Source: Planococcus citri
Lineage: Eukaryota; Arthropoda; Insecta; Hemiptera; Pseudococcidae
NCBI RefSeq assembly: GCF_950023065.1
Contig: NC_088681.1
Location: forward strand, 39,962,836-40,026,835
DNA: 64,000 bases
Reading direction: 5' to 3'
In this document: positions 23,782-35,700 of the stretch, one piece after another
How positions within the stretch are numbered: position 1 is the first letter of the stretch
Layout: the number at the start of each line of letters is the position of its first letter
Translations under genes and position numbers: made by a program
The notes under the pieces: model-generated
Database searches by the model: none
Told to the model about the DNA's origin: nothing
What the model saw: the letters and a program-made list of their open reading frames with translations, nothing else

Positions 23782-26700
23782 CTGAAACAGACAAAAAAAA
23801 TTATTAGTATTATTGGAATTTTTTCTATCAGTAAATTTTGTTCAGTATCGTACGAGTTTCTCAAAGTATTCGCGTGATTATTGATGCATGAAATGAAAAA
23901 TATAAAACTTTAGGCTTAGGAAGGTTTTGTTTGAAATTTGATTCTTGAAAAAATTCGTTCGGTAGATCGAAATTTTAAATATGTGTAGGTTGAACACGAG
24001 TGTTTGAAGTTTAATTCGCCTTCCTTTTTTATACGTAGGTACTAGGTAGGTAGTTAGATACCTGAAAGGTGAATAGTACTTACATACATACCTACTCGAC
24101 AAACTTATTTATTGCTTTCCGTTTTCTTCTATTACAAGTGATTATATTAAATGAACGAGATAAAATAAAATATACAATTGTTTAGTGCTTACAACTTCTT
24201 ATGCTAATGAACTAACAATTAAATCCAAATTTTGACCTCTAAATGTATAGGTATTAAATTCTCTATTTTGAGTAAGAATCGAGTTTTGAATCATCAAATT
24301 ACTGTTTACGAGAATTAAAAGTTGATGAAAGGAGATATGGTACCTATTGAATAATACATAAGTATTTAAAAGGATTTCAAAGTTGAGTTTTCAATGTTTT
24401 TGGATTCAGTAGAATATACAATACATACAAAGTATATTTTTTCAAAACTGGAGCGGGATTGAAAAATATTTTTAAGCAAGGGATTTTAATTTAATTCATT
24501 CTTTTATAACTGGCTATGCATTTCAGCATTACGATTACAAAAGCTTTGCTTTTTGCTAAAATTCTCAATGTCTACCTTTCATCCAAAAATACTAAAAAAT
24601 CTTAACCGAAAAATTTACCAAAAAAAGGCCTCTCTTTTCCAACAAAAATTGCGAGAATGTGCCGATTTCTCGCCAATAATAGCTAGAAGGTATGCTTCTT
24701 GCCAAAAATTGTCCAACATTCTCGGTTCTTTGCAAAAAAACTCCAAAAAGTTTTACTTTTTTCCAAAAATTAACCAATTGTCTCGCGTATTTGCTGAAAA
24801 TGCCATCTTTTTAGGTATTAAAAAGGCTCATTTTTTCAAACTTAAGTTTTTCAACAATTACAATGAAAAAAATCTTAATTTTCAAAAAAAAAAAAATTAT
24901 TAAACTTTTTTGCCAAATATAATTATAATTTCCTAAAACTGCTGATTTTTGCTAAAATTGACGAATTTTTATTTCATTTTATTCGTTCAAATTATCTACG
25001 TATCTACAAGCTTCGCTCAAGTATTTGCCAAAAATTCCCAAAAAGTCTTGCTTTTTGCGAAAAAATTCCGAAGTCTTATTTTTTTTTTTCAAAAACTATC
25101 CCGAAGTTTCGCTTTTTTGCCAGAAGACTATCCCTTTTGTCAAAATTTTCAATTTCGTTTTATTTTATTGCCAAAAACTGTCGTTTTTTTCTGCCAGTAA
25201 GTAATTTCAAAACTCCTCATACCTTGTAGCCAATACTTAATTGTCAAAATTCTCATTTTTTTCATCAAAAAGCTTTAAAATAGGTGGTTCAACTTTTTAA
25301 AATCAAAAAGAAGCATATTTTCAATTCGTAATAATAATTATCATTGTGTGATTTTTTTCTACATTGCAATGCTTTGCTTGCGTTTTTTCTATACTTTTTG
25401 GTTATCTACTCTTTCAAGCATTTTTTGGTTACTAAAGTTACTTTGGAAAAAATTGAGTAACGAGGGCTGCGTTTCAAAAGACTGATTGATTATTCTCCCC
25501 TTCCTCACATTTCGTGTGGTATTTGAATTTGAAAGTCTAAATTTTGACCTAGATATGTTTTTTGGGCTGGGAGTGCGTTTAAAATTTATGCCTGACTTTC
25601 AAAAACTCTGTTAGACTTGAAATCTCACGAAAAATTACCAATTTTTCGGTGCTTCGAGCAAAAGTTGGCTTTTATTTAGCAATCTGAAATTTTTAAAAAT
25701 TTCCGAAATAATCAATTTTTGGAATAAATCTTTCGAAACGTTGTCTACTCTATAAAATCGGTTCCCCAAATCGATTGCAAAATATTTTTGAACCGATCTG
25801 AAGCCTCCAGAAAAAGTTGACTTTTCTCCACCAATTTCAAATCACTCTAGAGCGAGTTGTAATCAACTTCGGCAGCTGAAAATTTGATCCTATCGTAATT
25901 TCGGTATTCGAAATCGATTAGTGTTGGCTAATCGCAAATCCGTAGTGCCAAGTTGAAAAGTGTATCTATTTTTTCACAAGTTGAAAAATCTCAAATTAGA
26001 AAAAATAAAACAAATTTTGTAACTTTTCTAAGCCTCTTCTACCGTATTTTTTACATTGTAAGCGATTTGAAATTGTTGGCGGCGAAATTTTGAGCTGTTT
26101 TTTGTAAAAATTGACAATTTTGGAAATTTTTAAAAATTCGAGATTTTTTAACTTGTAAAAAAAATACACTTTTCAACTCTTCATTTCGGATTCGCGATTC
26201 ACGTGCACTAATCGATGTTGAATACCTAACTTATGATAGGATTAACTTTCCAGCTGCCGAAATTGATTACAATGCCTTCAAGAGCGATTCGAAGTTGCTG
26301 GAGAAAAGTCAACTTTTGCTGGAGGCTTCAGATTCACTTGAAAATGGTGCCAATCGATTCAGAGGATCGACTTCAGTATACCTTAAATCGATTTTCAGAT
26401 TTCAATCTTCATTGCTTGCTATTTTATGTGTAGAAAATAAATTTACCAATACAGGGCTTCACCAATAGGCTATATATTTCCGCCATTTCATTTATGCAAT
26501 CGCCAACAGGGCCAAAAAGTTAACCAGTCCGTCCTTGAAAATGCTCCTCCAGCAATAGGTACGACAATTTTTACTCCTTCAGAGTAGAATTGTTTGCCTA
26601 CTTTGAGATCTGAAGGAGCAAAAATCACCTGAAAACCTGAAGGAACGTTTTTTTTTTTTTTTTTTTTTTTTTCCATTTGGACCATACCTATTGGTAACTT

Positions 26701-29700
26701 GACTAATTGGAGAAAGATCATTGATAGGTAACAATAGCTTCAAAATTCATGATAATCTTTGAAGTTTGCAGGTTTTTCAATTTTTAGTTTTACCAAAATG
26801 TGGTCATGTTAGATTTTGAAAACATTTGATATCAATAAATTTTCTCAATTTTCACCATCTACCTGCAAATTTTACTGTCAGCCAAACTGAAAGTTTTATA
26901 ATATCTTTTTCATGTAAAAATAGTAATCTGTTGCTGAACATCCTCTACACCGTACTTATTTCGAAAACTACCCGAGCAGAAAGGGACGGATCGTACACTG
27001 CAGCACGTTTTTCACTAGTCTAAACATAGAGAAGGCGGACGACAACTCCGTGGGTTCATTTTTGAGAAAATTTATTTCGTTCCGTTTCGGTCTCGCAGAT
27101 TTCAGTACACAGACTGACAGATACACCTATACACATTTGTAAACATCCGTCCATATTTTCGACTCTCGTATGAATGACAAAATGGTTCGCTTCGAGACGT
27201 TCATTTTTCATAGTTTCAAGACATTTAGGTTGGGTATAGGGGGATGGATATGCAATGCAGTGAGAAACAATGTCGTGCATAGGCGTGAAAAGAAATAAAC
27301 GAAGAGCGAAAAAGGGTATCATCTGATACAGGACCGAAGGAAGAAGCTAAAGCTACATTCTGAATAATAGTGGAACAGTCAGAATGGTCATGTTAGAGCA
27401 TATGTAATAATATGTATACACTTATAGGTAGGTACGCATATGTACAGAAATTTCAACTTTTTTTCCTCCTTCTTTCTTCTATCTTTTTTTTTCACGAAGC
27501 CACACACCAGCAAGGACAAGAGCTTGAGCTAAACTTATACAAATACGCGTACACCTTTGCGATGCAGAACAAACGTTTCGCATTATGATAATACAGCTGA
27601 CAGTAGATGAATTATTTATGTTGCTAGATGTACCTGCTACTACGTCCCATAGTACTATTACGTTTACGTATACGAGAACTTCTCTTTCTACCTAGTAGGT
27701 ATATTTGTGTGGGTGTTTTACGTAAAATAGGTATAGTCTAGGTAAATCGTGTCTACTTACGATACATACTACGTACATACAAAATACACGGAGGATATTT
27801 GGTTGGAATACGAGTAAGTTCATGTTTTAGGTGAGTTTGGAATCATGTACATATGAGATGTTTGGTCATAATTCATCGTGGTCAGATTCAGATTATACTG
27901 AAAGAAGGTTGAAGTACCTACTACCTAGTATTGTCAATCTTTAGACAACGAAACCTTGAAAAATATGGTTTGAAATACTATCAAATCCCCCCACCCCCCA
28001 AAAAAACACTCGTATGACAAAATCGGTTATTTTAAGCAGATTTTCATCATCGTGAAATAATCAATCATTCGTATTTACGTCAAATTATTACGAAAGTCGA
28101 TATTTAATTAGCTGGAAAAATGGTCTTTAAAAAAGGGAATCGCGTCTGAGAAAATGCGAAAAGAATAGGAAGAATTTAAACAAATATTTGGATTGAGATT
28201 CTCGTCGACGACGGAACAAATTCAACAATTGAACAATTGAACGAAAAAATTATCATCCTAAAGACGGTTTGTTTATTAGCGTAAAATATGCGATTTACAA
28301 CAAAGTCGAGCTTATTTTATGGAAACCTGGAAACCCGCAATCCTCAAGAGGACCATGTTGTAGGGAAAAAAATAGAGAAAAAAGAAACGGGGAAAAAAGC
28401 TCGTATAGAAAATTCAGGTTGCGTAAAGCATTATAGACGCGAAGAATGGAAGAGAAGGGTTTAAAAAAAGAGGAAAGAACCAGGATATTATACTAGTACA
28501 CAAGATGAGAGGCAACAAAAAAAGAAAAAAAGTATAGAAAATTCTCACTGGCGTGGCGGCGAATTAAAAGTGTGAACGAATTAAATAATGCGGAATGATG
28601 TTGATCCATGCGCGATAAATTATTAAAAGTTATAAGAGCGGAATTCCAGATTATTCTTTTGTATTTATCAGGAATTCGCGGTGATTTAAGACGGATAAAA
28701 CAGAAAATCAACTTTAATATTTATGAAGTGTATAGTTTTAAAAGCAATAAAATATCTAAAATGCGGCTGTGTAAACTTTTATCCATTATAAAGTTGCATT
28801 AAGACTTTCAAGATCAAAATGATAATGGGAAATTCGCTTTTCCGTTTTTCAAACGCGCGCCGGTATTTCGTTTCTATCTTTCTCAGGCTTTTGTCCTTCC
28901 ATTTGTATTTTCAACGGCTACGCGCGTTTCTCGTACTCGTACTGTACCGTTGATGCCCTAGCCTTTCACTCTCTGCCCCCCTCCCATTCGACCCATCGTC
29001 GGAATTTTTCGGCTAATGGATTTTTTAACTCTTCCTACTCTATCTGTTGTGTAATGGGCCCATTAACTCTGGTACTGAGATCGCCTTGCCGATGAGTTGA
29101 GTATCATTAGAAAACTAGAGAGCGAGAACCAGGTGCGGGGAACGTCTTGAAACTTTTCCGGTAATGCTTGACCAATCGAACGACTCGTCAATATTTATAA
29201 GCTCGCCAGATGCTGTAGTGAAATATTAATGAGAGATGATGAAAGCGTATATAGACTATATATATGCCACATTCTGCATCATCATAGTTTTATGGCTCAA
29301 TGAAACATAAATTAGCTCTTAGCTTCGTAAATGATTAATAAATAATTGTAACCTTTTTTTAAAAAAAAAAATATAGGTATTTATAAGTTAAAAAATCCAA
29401 AAACTCGAATGATTTACCGAGATTAAATTTTTGCTGAAATTGATGCCGGAAATGGAAATGGATACGGGTTCATTGTCGTCGTCGCGAATTCGGCGAGATT
29501 ATAATTTAAAAAGTTACGCTTTATAAACTGTCTATGAAAAGTAAAAGTTTGATTTGTTTTTAGCGAGAGTTGAATTTGTTGTACCCTTTTTTTTCACGCT
29601 TTTTCTTTATTTTTTTTCTCGATTTTTTTACTCGCAGTTGTCGGTTAAGAGATTCATTAATTTTACTGTTCGAACGAACCGAGGTTTTAGAACGCGAGAT

Positions 29701-32700
29701 GAACGTATTGATAAATTGTCGAATTTGTTTTTTTTTCTTTCTTCGGAGCAGTGATTGAGAAAACGTTGGCCATTTTAAGGTCGTGGTTTGATGAACTGGA
29801 AAGTATTGCGAGGCAAGATGCACTGGAATTAAATCGACGTCGCGTCGTCGGCTTGGTTTTTATAATTTACCTACTCTTAATTTGAAGATTTTTTCCTCCA
29901 AGTTTTCAGTTTTCACAGGGAAGAGAAGATTTTGAATCACAACTGATCATAAAAGACCCTGCAAGAAGGATAACTCCGAAAGATGAATACCACTAAAAGA
30001 CACGAAGTTCTTACGATTTATTGTTTTTTTTTTGGGGGGGGGGGGGTTGTTTTTCAAATTGAAAGCTCTTGGTAGATTTGATAGTAAATAATCGTTACCC
30101 CCTTCAAAATATTATCTTCCTGATGCACTTCCATCGGTGCATGTGTCATTTGAAGAAACACTTGACAAAATGCTTATAGTGGAAATAGCTCCGAGTCACT
30201 TTTTAGCTTTAGAAACATCCAGAAATTTTTTGTGTCAACTCTGAGGAGTAAGAAGGGTGTGGAAAGACTATCAGATTTGCAGGTGGTGGAGAATTGAAGA
30301 AAAAATTATGTTAGGTTTGAGGTTTTCCAACTTGAGATGTCCAAGTTTGGATTGGCAGCAGAGGCTTTGGCAACTACATGTAGAATCATAGTACGAAATG
30401 GGAGACAATGGTTATGTAGTGTAATAGATCTTAATCAAGGTCAAGTGCTCAAAAAAGCTACTGTACTATAACAAAAGCGATGCCAGAGGATTCCCACTTC
30501 CAAGGCTAAGAAAGTTGATGAATTGAAGAGACATGCTAAATAATTGATCTGACTGTCTAGCCTTTCAAGGTCACGGTTTTTTCTGTCTGGCCGCCTAAAT
30601 GTCATTCACCCGTCGGTGTGGCCTTATATGGTGGCTGACCTACCTGCCAGGTCTCTCTTATGGCCTTTTATCTGCTTGTTTGACCTTTCAAGGTTGTCTG
30701 TGTGCCTGGCTTCTTGTCTGGCCTCCTAAGGTCATTGACTGGTGTGTCTGTACTCTCAAGGTCACTGACCCACCTCTTTAGCCCCCAAGGTTGTCTGTTT
30801 TCCTGTCTGGCTTCCTAAGGCCATTGACCCCTATGGCTTCCCAAAGCTGTATATCTACTAGTGACGGGATATTATCAATATTTCAGGATATAAATATCGT
30901 CAAAATATCAAAGGTCTCATATCAATACATATTGGAAGTTTTTGACATTCATAAAAAGACCATAAAACAGCTGATTTTTCATGAAAAGAGAAGCTAAATC
31001 AACTGTAAGCTGTTTCTATTCCTCATTCTTTGCTTCTTCAGTATCTAGCTACCTATTCGGCGCTCTAAACTTTAAAGATGTAATGATAGTCATTGATGAT
31101 GTAATGAATATTTGACCTTAATACAGTCTGGAAATGCTCAAAAACAGCAAAAAAAACCTTGCACAATTCATTTACTGAATTTTTGGATAATTTTCAAAAA
31201 TTTTCCAATATATTGGATAATATGATATTCGTTTTTGTATATCAATAAATTTCGGTACACTCGCATATCGATATTTATATCGATAATATCGCATCACTAA
31301 TATCTACTTATGTGGCCTCCTAAGGTCACTGACTGCAATTGGTAATTCAATTTAAATGTAGTCTTAGATTTAAGTAAGTACCTATGTAAATATTTTTTTC
31401 AATAAAAACCCCCACCACCTGGTGGGTGTTGGGAATCCCCACCCAGTTGACAAGGCGATGGATGAGTTGATCACTGATGGTGAACTGGGCCATTCCTACT
31501 CTCTGATACAGTATGCTCTAGATAACTCGAAACTCTAACTTGAAAACCTCTATTAGCCGAACCAGCCTCAATTCCCCTTGAAATCTCCGTAACACTCAAT
31601 GTTAACTTCACTTGGAGAAGTCGAAATTGAAAACACGAACCAGTTGTAACTCGAAGCTAAACTTTGCCGAAAATAGCTAGAAAACCTCTATAAGTCGTAC
31701 GTTGATGGGCGTTTACTAGGGTGGTTCATGTAACATTTTTTTTGAAATCTCAAGGTCTTACCCCCTAATTTTGTTCCTTTTGATGAAAAAAAGACACCAA
31801 AAAATGTTTGTTGAAAAATATTAATATTTAGAGGTCGCGCACAAGCGTTGAATTTTTAGAGCAACGAGGGCTCGCAAGCATAATACTTCCCACGACAGCG
31901 CCGCGGGAAACGCAACGAAGCTTGACGGGGTTGATTCGGCGCAACTATACTGAGAGCTACATCCCCACCACAACTTATTAAGTGATAATATATTTTTTTT
32001 TGATTTTTAAAACAACCATTCCAAAGTATTGATTATGATTTTTTGGCTGTAGAATTCATTTGGACCTGAATTTTGAATTTAGAAATTGAAAAATTCCACT
32101 TTTCAAAAGTAACAGCTTTAAAATTATTAATAGTCAATAAAACATCAACTTGAAGTGCTGAATCTTATTAAATATTCGTATTTGAACTTAAATTTATCCT
32201 ATATGTACATTTTTTCCCTTTGATTACCAAGTAGAATAGAATAGGTAGTAATACAACCTTAAATTCATACTGTTTTCTGTACTTTTGAAATCTTTTGTAT
32301 TTCCTCCTTTAATGAGCTTCGAATTTGAAAAATTGCCATTGAATCTTCATTAATAACATCTAAAAAAGCCCACAAATGACTAGCCTTACTTATCATACAT
32401 TGTTGAGGGGATAACGTTGTTTAATACTACTTCGATCCAACGAGGGAACGCAACGCTGCATTTCCCGGCGCGCAACCGTGGGAAGTTTTCGCTCGACGCG
32501 CTCATACCTTTTCAATCTTCAACTCTCGTGCACGACCTCTAAATATTATTTTTTTGCCCTGAAATTTTTTGTGAAGTGTTTTCTAACCAAATGGCACACT
32601 TCTAGAGGGTAAGCTCAAAAAATTAAAACATAAAGTTTTTTCTATTGTTCTTTGAACCACTCTAGCGTTTACCTCTATAACTTGAATATTTCAACTCATA

Positions 32701-35700
32701 CTTCTATCTTTTATGCACTTACATATCTCTCAATTCATTCATTTAGTAAGACCTCTATAACTCAAACACTCTCAAAATCTAACCTGCATAACTCGAAACC
32801 GATTACCTTGAAAACATCTATAAGCCGAATGAATGACTATTCCCCTTGGATTTCGAGTTATTGAGACTTGAGAGCATACTCAGCCATACTGTATTTTCAT
32901 ATCACGTTACCAACCCACAATGCAATACCTTGTACTAAGAGGGATAAAAGAGAAATTCTACCACACAGTAAGCTGGCTGCTATGTGTCATCTACTGCCTT
33001 ACAGTGATTACCTACAGATGGGCCAAATAATCCTGGCTGTGGTGGAGAAAGTCCTCATACCAGCGGAGAAGGAACTAGAAAAGAGAATCCAATACTCCAA
33101 CTGGGGAAAAATAGAGTCCTAATCAAATAGAATCTTCACACTGGAGGAAATAGAGGATGATCTGATGAGACAATACCCACATCCCTCACATTGCCTTGGT
33201 CCATTGTGTCAGCTGAGACTTTGGGATGTCCAATGGCATTGCGCTCCTGCTCAGACAAGCCTTTGGCAACCAGGACACTCTGTGGTTGAGGGGTGCTAAG
33301 TTTGGTGAAGTAGTCAAGCTAAAAAAAGATGGAAATTACATCCTTTATGCCACCACCAAAGAACAGTACAACAATAAGCCAACAATCCTGGATAGGGGCC
33401 TGGTTACAACAGTATTACCAAATACTATCAACTGACAATACTGGCAACTCCATTTAAAATACATTAAGCGTTTTTATAGCAGTGATAGCGCGATCTGAAC
33501 GGCCTGGGTAAAAACTAACTCTTATCAAAAATGCTCTGATTGGTTGGTTTATAACTAGTTTGAATCTCGCGCGTCCGCGAAATTCAAATAAGCAAATCAG
33601 ATGCTTGGGGTAGTTGTGGTAAGATTTAGTTTCACCCTAGGCCGCTAGGAGGCTAAAACACCATTTTTCAATGGAGTTGCCAGTATTGTCAGTTGATAGT
33701 ATTTGGTATTACCATATCTGGAAAAAGTAAGGGAAAATCATTTCTTTGAATTATTTGCTCATTTTCATCGAAGTCAGATTTTTTTCAATTTGGAAAAATG
33801 CACTTATCAAAAATGAAAAAAGTCGAAGATTTTCAATTTCTTCAAAATATGAAACTTCTTTGCTTGGTGGTGTAGTGGGATGAGCCAGGGCTGTCTGAAC
33901 AATAGGTTGTAGGTTTGAATCCTGCTAGAGATGCAAGCGTTAACGTGTAATGTATCTATTGTAGTGCATTTAACATGCATTACATGTTAAGCTCCAAGCA
34001 CCAGTACAGCAGAGGTAACAGAAATGCACGCAATCTGTTGCTGGTATTGAAAAGCTCAAAGCTGTGACTGGTTTGAGCACCTATAGGTAGCTGATTACTG
34101 AACTCGGGGTGGTAGAAACCCAGCTAGTGATGTATCAGTTACTCTATAGATAGCGTAGAAAGCAATGGGAAACTACTGTGTGAAAGCTCAAAAAAACGAT
34201 TCCCTAGAATAATCGCTGTAGCATAGGTATTCGCCTCACCCTGTTAGGGTACCACTAAATGTGATTTCTAATGTCCTGTAAAGGATATGGAACCACGACG
34301 ACGATGAAACTTTAGGGATTCCCTAATTAATTCCCTGATTTATTGAATGATGAATAAATTTCCTATGTTATGTTAGCCTCAAATTCTTGTAATCCAAAAT
34401 CCAATCAACCAATTCTTTTTGACTCATCAATGTTGAGCAATATTGAATACATTCAATGAAGGCAATTCTTAAAAATATTGAATAAATCGACTACACCTAT
34501 CTACAAAGAAAGGAGTTTCGAATGTATAACATCGTCAAGTCGTACCTAACAATTGCATAGATGACTTTATAAAGGAATGGTAACAGAAGAAGTAAGTCGA
34601 ATGGGAGTTGTCTGCTCTTTCTACGTACCTACTTTGGAAACAACGCAGCGATATCGTTTGTGAAGTTAACATCTTAATTTTAAGCCATTACGAACGAGTG
34701 CGTTTCACGAGATTATTATAAGGAAGAATGGTGTTGAGCTTGAACGACATTTTATTAGGCATGTGACGTGTTAACGTTGAAAAACAAACGGCTTATGTGT
34801 TTTGATTATTCATGTATAGTTACACGTAACACTAACATACGTTTTCATTGTTATCATCGCGAGGAAGTTGTTCATTTGAGAAAGTTAACTTCGCAAGATG
34901 AGAGAAAATTCACTTTGAAGAAAAAAAACACGAAAAAAAATAGGAATAGATTATTTACAAAGTATAGGTAGTAGCGAGCTGCAGTGTTACAGAATGAAGT
35001 CTATAGTAGGTAGAGTAGTTATTTGGAAAAACTTGAACGAATGGTAATTCTGAAACGAGAGGCGTCGGGTATTGGCTTAATTTATGCGCCAACTAATATT
35101 TAAACGAAGTTCGAAATTTTCTTACAATTTGAAATTTATTAACGGGTCTTTAATAGGATTTTTATTTATTAATATAACATCGAAAGTACTTTTCTATGTT
35201 TAAACTTTCACCACGCCTAAACTTTATTTAGCTAACGAATAGTATAAATAATATTTTGCTCTTTTTTTTTCTCTTTTACCTTTTTCGCCTTTTCCCGAAA
35301 GCAAAATAATATGCAAATAGAATAAACGGTTAAAGTTTTCGAAATGTAGCCTCTGTATATTTATTTACCTACGCATTAATTAAAGGTATAATTTTGGCAT
35401 CTGTTGTCGAATTAAATCGCAGAAACGGAACGCAACCATCGTGTTCGAGATGATCTTTTTTGATATTTTACCAATTAGGTACAAATTTCTTGGAACAATT
35501 TAAAAGATAATAATTATTATTTTGAAATTACGAAGAAAATGTTTCCGAATGTTTTTGGAAAAACACGATGATATTTTTATACCAATAACATCTACCTACC
35601 TACGTTGAATCGATACTTGATGGGTAATTTAGCGCCGAATGACGTGCGAGATGAAATTTTTCAATAACTGTATCGCTTTGATATCTGACGAAATTGCTTC

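Noticed and set aside
24553..24903. Lys/Asn/Phe-rich open frames at 24.5, 36.8, 37.2, 48.8 and 59.8 kb as possible proteins
   Set aside because: They arise from stop-poor CAAAAATTG repeat units and occur on both strands and in several frames.
26488..26721. Possible retrocopied gene on the - strand next to a 25-nt T run
   Set aside because: The T run lies within the open frame, not at the end of a recognisable coding sequence, and no family is recognisable.
33867..33921. Functional tRNA gene
   Set aside because: Pol III boxes are present, but the segment does not close an acceptor stem and is followed by a SINE body and flanked by a target duplication.
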